This document shows, piece after piece, positions 31,069-42,025 of a stretch of DNA of 64,000 nucleotides. The stretch's first letter is position 1. Each line of letters opens with the position of its first letter. Origin of the DNA: Heloderma charlesbogerti (Eukaryota > Chordata > Lepidosauria > Squamata > Helodermatidae). The stretch lies in contig JANEZZ010000806.1 of assembly GCA_026122225.1 (NCBI GenBank), positions 366,001 to 430,000 on the forward strand. The letters run 5' to 3'. Below the pieces are notes generated by a model that ran no database searches, was not told the origin of the DNA, and saw only the letters and a list, made by a program, of their open reading frames with translations. The position numbers were made by a program, and so were the translations under genes.

Positions 31069-33445
31069 GGTTTTAAAGAAACCTCCTCTGGATCTAACTT
31101 GTGATATTTCTTGTAGGAACTGCAATATGTGAAGCTACCTCCATTCTCTTAGTAAGTGATAACTTCCAGGCACCTTTAAGGGACTATCCCCATGACTTTT
31201 TATACTGGATTGGGAATATGAGTACAAAATGAGTGGCACGTCAAATGTGAATTGCACTTGTCTGCATTATCATCCCCATTCCTCCTTAAATATGCACATT
31301 CAGCAATTAAGCCCACGAGCAAGGGTATCTTAAGAAGGAAGAGGGACGATACATGCATGTGTGCTCCACATTTGAAAATGTTATTTTTCTTCAAAATGAA
31401 AATTCTTGGTACATAATGTTTTCATTTCATATTCTTTGTCAATGAATAACAGCACCTAAAAATACACTTGCTAATAGCACTATTCAGTTATCAGTGCTAG
31501 ATATTACAGTACAGCTGTCTTCGATTTCTCCCAGATAGGAAATGTTGTTCAATGCAGTGCCCAGCATTGTCTGATCCGCATTAGTTCTTGCCGAGCAATG
31601 TGGTGGTTTGCAATTGCTTGCATTTTCTATGTCCTACTGGTTCACAAATGTATAGTAACAAACAAAGCCATGTGTTTTATTACCTCCTATCTTTTGGTCC
31701 CTGAAGATTCCCCCCCTTTTTTTCAATGGGTAGTTTTATAAATTGAAAATAAATAAACAAATGTTGCTTAAAATATAAATGTAGGATTTGGGCTTTTTTG
31801 GGGGGTCCACAGAAATGTTTTTGATCCATACTGCATGCACAATATGTTACATTACGGCAGGTTAATTCTATATTAAATATAATCAGAAACGCAACATGGG
31901 GGCCGTCACACTGACACGGTGTGATAGGTACTTTAATACTGCTCAGCGGGAGCCCTTGTTATATTTTTTATATGTTAGTAGATGTCTACTTAGAATTGAT
32001 CAAACCTTTCCTTCTGAAACATATATGCCAACACCTCCACAACACACTATAAACTAGACTCTCAGAAAACAATAATGATGCTTATCAGTCACTCGCCTTG
32101 AGTTTGCTTGTGAAAAACCTCTAGCTACTATGCTATTGGAGCTCTTAAAACATAGATCTTTTTGCTGCACTGATAATTCACTCACAGCTTGAGATTGATG
32201 ACTATGTGAAGTCCATAAAAGATGTTACCACTATATTTTCTTCTTATGATTTATTTTATCATGTTGTCAAGGTTTGCAGAAAACAAGAAACAAATCAATG
32301 AATGTCATGCTTAAATATTAAAGAAGGCTGTAATACACAATTTTATTCAGATGCCTTATTCAATCTTGTGGCTCTGGAAAGGGTAGTGGCAGCAAAGCTT
32401 TTATTTGAATTACTTTTGGAAAAATTAATTTAGTGTGAATGTTGAATTGTGAGTGGCAAAAGGGTAGCTAACCTTATTTGTTTAAGGAACAATGTGGAGT
32501 TTCTTTACCTCTTTGAGGAGCGGTTTTGGAGAGAGAGGGGAAATGCCAGAGCTGAATTTTGCAAGAGCATTGTTTAATTTAAAGTGCCTTCCTTTTAAAT
32601 TAGAAGAGAGGGCTGACACTGCCTGAAGAGCACATAAACCAGCACATAGTACCAGTTACTCTTTCCTAATCACTAACTTGACATTGCATCTTATCCCTTG
32701 GTGAGGGAGTAGAAGACAGAGGAGACTCATATTATAACAGATTTTGAGGCAATGCCTACAGCTGCACAATATTTCAAAATTGGTTGTTTCATGTCCAATA
32801 TCTCCTTTACATGTGTCATCGGAGTTCAAACACACAGATTTGATTTTTGGGTGTTTTTTTTTAAGTATGATATTTTTAATTAAGGATGGTAGAAATTATA
32901 TTTGTATCTTTTAGGTAAAAAAATAATCTAAACATAGTGCTTTGAAATACAACAGGCAGACATGAACCGTTGAGTCTCCGGCCACCATGATATAGCAAAG
33001 GGCTTTACTTATGATCATGTAACAGTATGTGTGCATCCAAAGTTTCTTCCCTATATTTGCCATTCCATGGCCCAATGACAAAACTGTGTTTTTTTTGGTT
33101 TCGTTTTTTAATATGGGAGAGATTAAGGAGCAGGTTGGGATGTTGTTGAAAGCAATGAACCTCCTGAAAACTTTACCTGGGCATCATCAGTGGAAGCTTT
33201 CAAATTTGCACACATGGTGGAGGGTCACCGTAGCCAATATTCTGCCACCCTTAAATAAAATATTCTCTGCCATTCTTATTTTGAATAGGATAACGAAATA
33301 CCTTTGTTAAATACCAGTAACATTTCTTTATCAAAGCCTAGTTAATGGACATTTAGTTTCTATAACTGACACTTATTTTGTAAACATCTGAACTTCAAAG
33401 AGTAAATTTGAAGGCAAATAGCAGTGAGGGAGGCTGGGTGGGTGG
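31069..33445. other. Unassigned AT-rich stretch
   Basis: Holds the second member of a dispersed repeat pair at 31903-31975. Otherwise no gene or transposon recognised over about 2.3 kb. Confidence 0.4.
31903..31975. repeat. Dispersed repeat pair, copy 2
   Basis: GTGTGATAGGTACTTTAATA with CTGCTCAGCGGG downstream matches 24778-24848. Confidence 0.5.
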
Positions 33446-33556
33446 GAGAAAAATAACTTAGATGGAAGGGTCCACCCCCCCACCCCCCCGGTCACTGTGA
33501 CGTGTGTTATGGCCGTAATGCAATAGGAATAGAAGGCAAAACTTCAAACATCTTCC
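33446..33556. repeat. Dispersed ~100-bp repeat, copy 1
   Basis: AGAAAAATAACTTAGATGGA, a C-rich run, GTGTTATGGCCGTAATGCAA and AGAAGGCAAAACTTC recur in order at 36206-36320. Confidence 0.65.
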
Positions 33557-33638
33557 ATTTATCATTGCCAGTAATAAGAATCTAGATCCTGGAGGTGTAG
33601 TTAGTTATCTGCATTTATAGCAGCAGGAGTGCACATGC

Positions 33639-33668
33639 ACACACACACACACACACACACGCGCACAC
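33639..33668. repeat. (CA)n microsatellite
   Basis: CA repeat with a GCGC interruption near its end. Confidence 0.95.
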
Positions 33669-33925
33669 AAAGGAAGAAAAGGAAAGGAAAAAGTGCTTTG
33701 TCCAGTGGGAAAAGACATGACTCAGTTTTCACCTAATCTAAATGGTCATCTCGAGAAGGGTCCATTGATAGCAACATTGCCCTATGAAAATCACTAATAA
33801 TAAAGGAATCTGTGAGGCTCATAAGATATTGAACCAAGTTCCCTGTATTCTTCTGCCCCTTCTTTCAAGAGATACCCTTCTTTTCTTTGGTATGGGAAAG
33901 CCAGCCTCTCCCCTTTTTATGCATT

Positions 33926-34413
33926 CAGGGCACAATCCTATAGGTAGTGCCCCCATTCCATGGAAGCCTCTGAATGCAGAGGCTTCTAAGTATCCAATGC
34001 CCTGCTAGACTGCTGCTGACAGGGTGGGAGGAGTAACAGAGGGAGGTGATTTTCATCTCTCTGTCCTCCTGTTGTTTCTTTTGCTTCTAGGCAGGCCTCT
34101 GAGCCCTTCTAGTGGAGGCAGGGCTGGAAAGGCCATACGATCCTTCATAACCTGGCCTCTGCTCTGCTCTCCCCTCCCCGCCCACTGGAATTACCCCCTT
34201 TCAGACTTCTAAGAGTTCCTCCAGGGTCACTTTTGCAGCCTCAGAAAGAAGGTGCTGCAGTTCTTTCTGCAGCATCTGCAAGGCGGCAGGAAAGCGGGTG
34301 GGATGGGAGTTCAAAATCCAAAGTTGTAGGAGAGTCTACAGCTTCGGGAAGGGGAATCTAAAAAATCCTGCAGCCTCTGGGACACTCTACAGGGACCATA
34401 GGATTGCTATCTC
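33926..34413. mobile_element. MITE family D, ~490 bp
   Basis: Left end GGGCACAATCCTATAGG, right end CCATAGGATTGCTATC: inverted CAATCCTAT termini as in families A-C. The interior aligns with 12018-12450. Non-coding. Confidence 0.65.
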
Positions 34414-34762
34414 AACCATCTTCATCTCTAGTTCTTTGTTGGCTTAAACACTCCTCATAGGGATGCCATTAGGACTCTGCATCGATTGGTCACCACCTGA
34501 GAGTCTTGGTCCCACCTCAGCTCCTCCTTTCTGGATATTTGCCAGTGGTGACTTCCCTTCTTTGCCAGAGATAGAGGGTAAGAAGTAGGAAGAGTTACTG
34601 ATGCTTACTACTGTGTTGTCAGGGCTTTCTGCTGCCTCCCATTTCAGCACAAAATGATAAAAATGTGAGATTGCCCCAGAGGCCCTTGGATCATCTCAGG
34701 GGCCTCTCTGATCATTTCTCTTTTCCCAGTCAGAAGTGTGCAGAGCACTCATTTTAGGAACT
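34414..34762. other. Unassigned, no gene seen
   Basis: No feature recognised. Confidence 0.35.
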
Positions 34763-34970
34763 AAGGAAGGTGCCTTATGCAAAGTCAGATTTTTTGTCCA
34801 CCTAGCCTAGTACTGTCTACTCCTACTGGAAGCAACTTCCTAGGGTCTCAGAGAGAGGTGTTTCCCATCATCTGCTACCTGATCCTACTGGAGATGCCAG
34901 GGATTGAATTTGGGACATTCTGCATATAAAGCATCTCCACTACCACTCAGCCATAGCCCCCACACAACTG
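34763..34970 (-). mobile_element. tRNA-Ala-derived SINE, nearly full
   Basis: On the minus strand it reads GGGGCTATGGCTGAGTGGTA (A box), then GCTTTATATGCAGAATGTCC, CAAATTCAATCCCTGGCATC (T arm and B box) and a body ending ACTTTGCATAAGGCACC. This is the same family as 7311-7483 with the tRNA 5' half preserved. Multiple mismatches in the stems rule out a working tRNA. Confidence 0.8.
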
Positions 34971-34997
34971 TATGCGTGGAGGCTCTCTATAGATCAC

Positions 34998-35132
34998 AGG
35001 TAGACAACCTGGTGACCTCTATATCTTTTGGACAACTCCCATAAGGCCCAACTAGCATGGCTAATCATCAGGGATCATGGGACTTATAATCCAAAACATC
35101 TTGAAGGCACCAGGTTGCCTACACCTGCTATA
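34998..35132. mobile_element. MITE family E hairpin, ~135 bp
   Basis: ACAGGTAGACAACCTGGTG on the left and CACCAGGTTGCCTACACCTG on the right are inverted. The interior is also foldback (CTAGCATGGCTAATCATCAG; GGGATCATGGGACTTAT). Partial relatives lie at 49895-49985 and 62572-62660. Confidence 0.7.
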
Positions 35133-35807
35133 GCTGTTCTGATGAACACATGTGAGGGCCAAAACATATATTACTCTCACTGACAGCTAAGTCTTTCTTT
35201 CAGTTTTACTCTAGATGCAAGGGGCTTGAGCTGGATCAGGACCCATGTGTGTGTTCCACTATGGGCCAGATACATGTCAGGGGCCCCGTGCTTGCAATTT
35301 TTTTTGCAAAATAGTGATCCGTTTGTTTCATGGATCACTATTTAACAATAGAAATTGCAGGTGTGGGGTCCTGATCCAGATTAGGCCCATAGTAGGGGGA
35401 AGGGTTAAAGCTCCTCAACCCCCAAACTAGCTTCCCAGTCCAGATCAGGGGCCCTGCACATACTCTAGAATAAAAATGAAATCAGGATGAATGTGCAGGG
35501 GCAGGAGTAGGCTCCTTCCCCAACATAAGGCCAAAACACAGATTATTTTAAGTTAGGATATCTACACAAAGTATAAGACCCGTTGCATTCTCATATGCAA
35601 ATATAACTTCAATATAGCTACCTACCAAACATCAGAGGTGGGCAGTTAGGAAGCCACCATGTTGAAGTTTCCATAATGCCTCGGAGCGACATTATGCCAG
35701 GGCATTGTGGGAATGTCAAGATGCTGGTTAGCTCATAGGCACTCACTGCAAATTGTGGTGGTACTACAGCCTGTCAGGACAGTAAGTCCACTGAATGGGG
35801 AGCTGTG
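35133..35807. other. Unassigned, no gene seen
   Basis: Contains an imperfect inverted pair: ATAGTGATCCGTTTGTTTCA with GATCACTATT at 35312-35343. No coding evidence. Confidence 0.35.
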
Positions 35808-35811
35808 TTAG

Positions 35812-35994
35812 TGTGATGAATGTCATTAATGACACTTTGGTGGGGGCCTCACACCCAGGGCTTGCCTTCCCAGGCTGTGGAGTGGAATATAAGAGGCTGA
35901 GTTGGGTTTTGCAGGAAGAGAGGTGTTAAGTAATGAATAGATGTGAAGAAATAATAAAGAAGGCTAAAGAAAACTGATGCCCCTTTACATTCCA
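35812..35994 (+). mobile_element. Possible short solo LTR (183 bp)
   Basis: TGTGATGAATGT ... TTACATTCCA has TG...CA ends. TTAG precedes it at 35808-35811 and follows it at 35995-35998. A TATA-like TATAAGA is at 35888-35894 and AATAAA at 35953-35958, 36 bp before the end, which is the U3-R-U5 order expected of an LTR. With a 4-bp duplication and no second copy here, the call is tentative. Confidence 0.45.
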
Positions 35995-36205
35995 TTAGCT
36001 GTGTGGGGATAGCTAATATGCCTGAAAGAAAGAGGAGGGATGGAGGGGAGACTAAGATGGGAGTTTCGCCTCCCTATCCCATCTTACCTGTACGATGGCT
36101 CGGAACAAAAAAATAGTATTCCGAGGCTCTGAAAAGAGGATTCCAAATGGATAATCTGATACCGCTCTTAATAACATAGACGGAAAGGAAAAATAACATA
36201 ATAAT

Positions 36206-36320
36206 AACATAGACAGAAAAATAACATAGATGGAAAGGTCTGCCCCCCCCCCCCGCCCCATTCATTGTGATGTGTGTTATGGCCGTAGTGCAATAGAAAT
36301 AGGAGGCAAAACTTCTAAAA
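36206..36320. repeat. Dispersed ~100-bp repeat, copy 2
   Basis: AGAAAAATAACATAGATGGA, C-run, GTGTTATGGCCGTAGTGCAA and AGGAGGCAAAACTTC match 33446-33556. Just upstream, ATAACATAGACGGAAAGG, ATAACATAATAATAACATAG and ATAACATAGATGG form a degenerate AATAACATAGA tandem (36171-36236). Confidence 0.65.
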
Positions 36321-36609
36321 AAGAACAGTTCTATAGAGAAACATACTAAGGGGAAAAAATTCTGCTGGAGAATAGAACTGTTTTCTTATTTTAATGTCTA
36401 AAAAGGAGTCTGAATTAAAGGAAAAGGCATAGTAGCTGTTTGTTGAGGTACAGGTAGTACGACAAACCAGAAAACTACTTTGCACATGAACAACATGCAG
36501 ACATACACCTTAGTCCTACTGCCTGAGGAAATGTTTTCTTCAGAAATTTTCAGACAGAATTTTGAATCTGAGATCCTAATTGCTAAACTAGCTGGAATGC
36601 ACCTGAGTA

Positions 36610-36677
36610 TGTTATAGCCCAGTCCTAGCCATGTCAATGGGACTTCCTCTCAAGTAGGCATAGGACAGCAGCCTTTT
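36610..36677. mobile_element. MITE family C, diverged copy
   Basis: CAGTCCTAGCCATGTCAATG, GGGACTTCCTCTCAAGTAG and GCATAGGACAGCAGCC follow the family layout with decay. Confidence 0.5.
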
Positions 36678-37292
36678 CTTCTGCTCCTTTGAAATAATTT
36701 TCTTAGTAGATACACCTTGTTTGCTCTCTAGAGATGGAACAGATATTGAGTCAGAAGATTAGGATAAATCATTGTCGCCTGCTTCCAACAGATCAGGCCT
36801 TGAAAACAATGAGCTGGGTTTTAATTAATTACATTTGTTGCTTTAATTTAGCTGGAGACTATAACAGCAAAACGAAAATATATTTTATCTGGCGTCTTCA
36901 TAAAGTAGCAGAATGCATTTATAACATAGTATTAAAAATAAAATGCATTGGATTATACCTTTTTCAAGCATAGTATTTAAATTAACCCTAGAACGATTCT
37001 TAGGGAATCAAATTTGTAACACGCAACACAATTTCTGCAGCTGATTCTCTGCATACGTTATTGTTTATTATAACAGTGGGGCTGGAAAACGAAGGTAAAG
37101 TTGATCAATCTTTTCTGTCTGCTATGGCCCAGCAGGTTGAAAATTGGCAGTCAGATTAAAATTACATAAGTAAAGAAATAGGCCTTATTTCAAAAAAAGA
37201 AATAAAAATAAAACAGTTATACAGCTTTAAAGTCACATGACTAAAAATAGAACATTATATTATAGTTACAAAGTGACCAGCAAAGTAAAGCT
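36678..37292. other. Unassigned, low-repeat AT-rich sequence
   Basis: No transposon signature. Textured AT-rich sequence that could include conserved non-coding DNA; only alignment to other species could show this. Confidence 0.35.
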
Positions 37293-38100
37293 ACAGAATC
37301 ATAGAGATGGAAGGGACTTCAAAGGTCATTTAATTCAACCCCCGTCAATGTGGAAAATCTGCAGCTACTGCATCCCTGACAGAGGTTTTTAAGTAGAGAC
37401 TAGGGATGTTAGAGAATTCCACCACGGACTCCAAAGAGGCCAGATTTAGAATCTGGCCCCCCGGAGTTCATGGCGGAATGGAGCAGTCTCCCCTGCCACC
37501 CTGAGAAATTTCCCCAAGACGGACCCTACCTGGCATCGGCCGGTCTGGTCCGTCCGCTGCCCCAGTCTGCAGCTGCCATTTGTCTCCCTGCATTAGCCAT
37601 GACAGGCTACGTAAGTAATTACGTGCCTACCACGGCAAATAGCAGGGATGCAAATGGCGTCCGCTACGCCATTTGAATTGCTACTCTTTGCTGAGATAGG
37701 CTACATAAATATATACGTAGCCTATCATGGCTAATGCAGGGACACAAATGGTGCCCGCTACGCCGGACACCATTTGTAGCCGCATCCTGGCAGCGGATGG
37801 AAGTCCGGCTGCGGGCGGGCCCGGCCGGCGGTTCTGCAGACTCGCTGCAGAGTGGAGCTGCCCGGGGAGGATTCCGGGGGGAGGGACAGATCACCCCCCC
37901 TCCACAGCAGACGCCCTCACCCGGAACTGGGTAAGTAATCCGCCCATCCTTAGTAGAGACTGGATAAACACCTAACGGAGGAGAGTCCACCATCTTCTCA
38001 GGCAGTCTGTTCCACTGTCAAAGAGCTTGTATAGTCAGGAAGATCTTCTTAATGTTTAATTGAATTCCCCTCTCTTGTCATTTGAGAAAACAACCAAACT
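37293..38100 (-). mobile_element. CR1 3' region, antisense, split by hAT copy 7
   Basis: AGAATCATAGAGATGGAAGG, GACTTCAAAGGTCATTTAAT and GCATCCCTGACAGAGGTTTT before 37400; AGAGACTGGATAAACACC, GGCAGTCTGTTCCACTGTCA and AGGAAGATCTTCTTAATGTT after 37952. This is an older CR1 subfamily with a longer retained 3' part than the other copies. Confidence 0.8.
37401..37952 (+). mobile_element. hAT-like palindromic element, copy 7
   Basis: 552 bp, TAGGGATGTTAGAGAATTCC to ATCCGCCCATCCTTA, with perfect target duplication GTAGAGAC at 37393-37400 and 37953-37960. Two P1 palindromes (37595-37640 shortened, 37689-37733) and P2-like units with GCGTCCGCTACGCC centres are present, so the array is shorter than in copies 1-4. 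Outward donors: CAG|GTAGGG (minus, near 37527) and GG|GTAAGT (plus, near 37930). Confidence 0.92.
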
Positions 38101-38125
38101 TGTTGGTTTGGGCTCTATCCTCTGG

Positions 38126-38480
38126 GGTAAGGATGGGGAAAAATTTTGTTTGGTTTGCTTTCTGAATTTCTCACTTTTTAAACCAATATGCATGCCAAAA
38201 CTCAGTTATCCTTCTGAATTCACACTTCTCCAAATTCTCCAGTCAAAATAAGCCTACCAAATGTGTATTTGGGGGAAACATACACACAAAACTGTGATAT
38301 TACTGGATATAATTTTCAAAATGCATTATATTTGGAAAATCCCTTGCAAAAATGCATATATTTGGCAAAATTTTGTACAAAAATGCATGTACTTGGAGAA
38401 ATGCGCACAAAAATGCATACAAATTTTCATCTGAACATTTGTCTCAAATTTCAGGATGAACCAAACTTGCATAGGATCGC
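38126..38480. repeat. AT-rich repeat with degenerate ~35-bp tandem units
   Basis: Units containing ACAAAAATGCAT or GCAAAAATGCATAT followed by TTTGG or CTTGG recur about five times between 38300 and 38430. The left part (TTTGGTTTGCTTTCTGAATT) resembles 56925-56990 and 57755-57820, so this may be one dispersed family. Confidence 0.55.
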
Positions 38481-39740
38481 ATTGTAAGTTACTGCTTATA
38501 TAAAATAGGAAATAGGTGGACCCGGTGGTGTCGGTAGGGTTAGACTGCAGGGTGCAGTTCTGGGGCCATGGTGTTGGGAGGGCCCAAACGACCACTTGAA
38601 TTTAAGGCGGTGGAGGTATGTGGGTCCTGATGTCCCCTTCTAGCCCAGCCTGACCCCACCAGTGCCACAGCAGCTGGCTGGGTGTAAGTTAAAACAAGTG
38701 TACGTTTCGAGCAGCAGTGATCTGAACCAAGCAGATGCTGCCTTTGCAGGACAGAACCAATGAGGGCACAGGAGTAACGTAAAGACTGCATCTCACTGCT
38801 ACTCAAAGCCTGTTTTTTAAAAAGTTATTTTAAAATGATGCACTGTGGGGTTTGCCTCAGCACTTCCTTTCACAAGCATGAGGCCAGGCTAGGAGGGGGA
38901 GAAGCTGCTGCCGCCACCACCAGGTTAACAAAAAAAAGGAGGTGGGGAGGGCTGGTGGGTGGCAAGGGGAGGGCTGGCTGCCAGTGGAGGCAGGAGGGTT
39001 GGCTGCTGGAGGTGGCGGCAGAGGTCCTGGGAAACAAGTTGCCTGGGGCCCCTTCAAAGCTAGCCGTGCCCCTGGTTGGTCCCTTGTTTGCTTTCAGGAA
39101 ATGGAAGCTGTGCCTAGTTCCTATAAAATGGTGCAGTACTACAGAAGCCTAGATAGGTTTTTGGAGGCAAACAGAAATGCTGGTGTGCAGCACTGTAATG
39201 CTGCTGTGTATTGACAGCTTCTCTCTAGGAAGCACAGTAAACTAATAAAAGCCGTAAAAACTTTATGGCTTCTGGAATCTTCTGGGGTATTCGTTGGTTT
39301 GCTTGTTTGTAAAATTCAGCAAGTCTGCAGCCTGTCAACAAGGAAGGTGCTTGCTGAGCAAATAAATACAGATTACTGAAGCAAATGAGCCAGGCCAGAC
39401 AGCATAGAAGAAGGCCACAAGACAATCTGATTCAGAGACAGATAGCTTATAAGAAGTTATAACAGATTATTCGTAACAATAGCTAGTTGTCTGTGCAAGT
39501 TGAAGGTGGAGATGAAGATCAGGGTTCAGATCCATGCCATGAATCGGTGGCTTTGAACAAGTAATTCTGAATTAGAAGGTCTTCTTCTGTAACGTGGGAA
39601 CATTCAACATCCTTCCTCACAGTGTTAGACTGTAAGGCTCCTTCAAAGCGCTTGCAACACTGACAAGCATTTTTGGGATGGGTGATAACAACAACCCTTC
39701 CAATGCCTCCCATATTTTCTGGCCTTTTTTTCTTCACCTT
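38481..39740. other. Unassigned, partly GC-rich
   Basis: 38820-39090 is G-rich and may be a diverged relative of the repeats at 10055-10345 and 28975-29295. The forward frames here look like low-complexity artefacts. Confidence 0.35.
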
Positions 39741-39925
39741 TTTGTCCCCTTGTCATGGTCAGATCATTACCTGCTGAGGTTTAGACTTACAGGAGCTTTT
39801 CCCCTCCACAAGGGTGGGGGACGTATTAAGATGGTCTGCCCCCAGAGGCTAATGAATCCGGATGGTTTCCAGAGGACTCTGGGGAGATTTCTGGCTGATA
39901 TGATGGGCTCTTCTGTCAAAACCCT

Positions 39926-40049
39926 GGTAAGTCCCATCCTGGGGGGGGCAGGGGGGGCAGAGAATTTCTCCCTGAACAACCTTCAGAGGACCGAATGCGT
40001 TGGCACTCGCCCCCCCGAAGTTTCAGGGAGAAATTCTCCCCCATCCCTA
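39926..40049 (-). mobile_element. hAT-like element, terminal fragment
   Basis: GGTAAGTCCCATCCTGGGGG ... GAGGACCGAATGCGTTGGCA ... GAAATTCTCCCCCATCCCTA is the left terminus of the family in reverse orientation. It is nearly identical in layout to 48667-48801. The rest of the element is gone; the break lies exactly at the donor-like GTAAGT. Confidence 0.8.
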
Positions 40050-40221
40050 GTACTGGATCCTTGACCCTCTTGGCAGATAAAAACTGGCAGGGAAAGAACA
40101 GGTGGCTGGGCCAGGGAGGTGATTAATGCCTCTTTGCGAGAAGGGGTGGTCCTGGGCCGCCTCAAAGAGGCAGTAGTGAAACCACTCCCTGGACCTGGAA
40201 AATCTTAGTAATTTTAGGCCT

Positions 40222-41268
40222 GTGGCAAATGTTCCTTTCCAGGGCAAGGTACTTGAGTGGGTGGTTGCCAACCAGCTCCAGACACTCTTGGATAAGACCA
40301 ATTATGTAGATCCATTTCAGTCGGGGTTCAGGCCAGGTTTTGGCATGGAAACAGCCTTGGTCGCCCTGTATGATGACCTATGTCGGGAGAGAGACAGGGG
40401 GAGTGTGACCTTGTTGATTCTCCTTGATCTCTCAGCGGCTTTCGATACCATCAACCATGATATTCTTCTGGGACAATTGTCTGAGCTGGGAGTGGGAGGC
40501 ACTGCATTGCAGTGGTTTCACTCCTACTTGGATGATTGGCTCCAGCAGGTGGTGCTTGGGGAATGTTGCTCAGCCCTGTGGATTCTCCAGTATGGAGTAC
40601 CACAGGGGTCAGTTCTGCCCCCCATGCTATTTAACATCTACATGAAACCATTCAGTGCAGTCATCTGGAGTTTTGGGGCACATTGTCATCAATATGCTGA
40701 TGACATGCAGCTCTATTTCTCCTTTTCATCTTCAAGCAAGGCTGTGGATGTGCTAAATCAATGCATGGCTGTGACAATGGACTGGATGAGGGCTAATAAA
40801 CTGAAACTCAATCCAGACAAGACTGAGATGCTGTTGGTGGGTGGTTCTTCTGACCAGATGGAGGGTGCTCAACCTGTTCCGGATGGGGTTGCACTCCCCC
40901 TGAAGGAGCAGATTCGTAGCTTGGGGGTTCTCCTTGAGCCATCTTTGTCACTTGAGGCTCAGGTGGCCTCAGTGGCACAGAGTGCCTTCTATCAACTTAG
41001 GTTGATGAACCAGCTACGCCCCTATCTGGACAGGGATAATCTGGCTTCAGCTGTCTATGCTCTGGTCATCTCCAAGTTAGATTACTGCAATGCACTCTAT
41101 GTGGGGCTGCCTTTGAAGATGGTTCAGAAACTGCAACTCGCAAAATTCAGCAGCCAGATTGATAACGGGGACCAGAAGGTCCGAACGTATAAGACCGACT
41201 CTGGCCCGCTTGTGCTGGCTGCCCTTATGTTTCCAAGCCTGATTCAAGGTGCTGGTTTTAACCTATAA
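40222..41268 (+). pseudogene. L2 reverse transcriptase fragment, 348 codons open
   Basis: Contains FRPGFGMETALVALYDDLC (about residues 36-54), the motif LLDLSAAFD (67-75), GVPQGSVLPPMLFNIY (125-140) and YADDMQLY (158-165, Met where the first copy has Thr). The catalytic aspartates D69, D160 and D161 are present. KLKLNPDKTEMLLVGGSS and the thumb segment follow to about residue 305. After LPLKMVQKLQLAKF the frame shifts, so the last ~40 residues are out of frame. The ATG is internal to the domain; the N-terminus is lost. No function expected. Confidence 0.85.
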
Positions 41269-41530
41269 AGCCTTACACGACTTGGACTACAATACCTGAT
41301 GGAGTGCTACGAACCTACCCGTATACTACATTCAACATCTAAGGCCCTCCTCTGGCTGCCTACACTGAGGGAAGCTCTGAAGACGGCGGCAAGGGAGAGG
41401 GCCTTTTCTGTGGTGGCCCCCAAATATTGGAATGATCTCCCTGATGAGGCCCACCTGGCGCCAACATTGTTATCTTTTCGGTGCCAGGTTAAGACCTTTC
41501 TCTTCTCCCAGGCATTTGGTAGTATATAAT
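41269..41530 (+). pseudogene. L2 C-terminal tail
   Basis: AFSVVAPKYWNDLPDEAHL and FRCQVKTFLFSQAF are the conserved C-terminal end of the L2 protein, in a different frame from the RT. Confidence 0.75.
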
Positions 41531-41750
41531 AAGTGTTTAATCGATCCTGGAATGTCTTATGGTTATGGTTGTTTGTTTTTGAGATTGCTTGTTTGAAGTT
41601 GTTTTAGATATATGTTTCTTTTGTGTATATTGTCTGTCCATGTGTTTTTTTGTAAATGGTTTTTAATCTCTGTATATTGTATTTTTAATGTTTTTAATCT
41701 TTGTAAACTGCCCAGAGAGCTCCAGCTATTGGGCAGTATAGAAATGTAAA

Positions 41751-41790
41751 TAATGATGATGATGATGATGATGATAATAATAATAATAAT
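41751..41790. repeat. (GAT)n(AAT)n LINE tail
   Basis: Trinucleotide runs following the L2 3' hairpin. Confidence 0.9.
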
Positions 41791-41907
41791 ACCCTGCCTT
41801 CTTTCCTGCTTTATTTGTCCTTGGTTTCACTCATGTTCCATACCTTTGCTCCACTCCCCATACTTTTCTATGTACATTCAGTAACCCCATGAGCAGGTAA
41901 ATTTATC

Positions 41908-42025
41908 TAGGGGTGTACGAAACCCCACTTACCTGGCTCCGCTGGGGTTCGCAGGTGGGGGGAGGTGATCCGTTCCTCCCCCCGGAATCCTTGACGGGGG
42001 GGGGGAGGTGATCCGTTCTGTTTCA
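41908..42025 (-). mobile_element. hAT-like element, other terminal fragment
   Basis: TAGGGGTGTACGAAACCCC, CTTACCTGGCTCCGCTGG and two G-rich units (GGGGGGAGGTGATCCGTTC) are the right terminus in reverse orientation. Its position relative to 39926-40049 is opposite to what a single split element would give, so it is a separate insertion. Confidence 0.8.

Larger units (their letters stand above)
39741..41790 (+). mobile_element. L2 LINE, 5'-truncated
   Basis: Starts in the endonuclease C-terminus (GTCATGGTCAGATCATTACC, SDHYLLRF) and continues through RT to a 3' end with GCCCAGAGAGCTCCAGCTAT, TGGGCAGTATAGAAATG and a GAT/AAT tail. A hAT fragment (39926-40049) sits inside, and the part matching about 2540-3110 of the first L2 is missing there. 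Frame breaks after the RT make it inactive. Confidence 0.85.

Noticed and set aside
39926..42025. The two hAT termini at 39926-40049 and 41908-42025 as one element split by L2
   Set aside because: For one reverse-oriented element the TAGGGGTGTACG end should come first; here it comes last, and the L2 is continuous around the first fragment.
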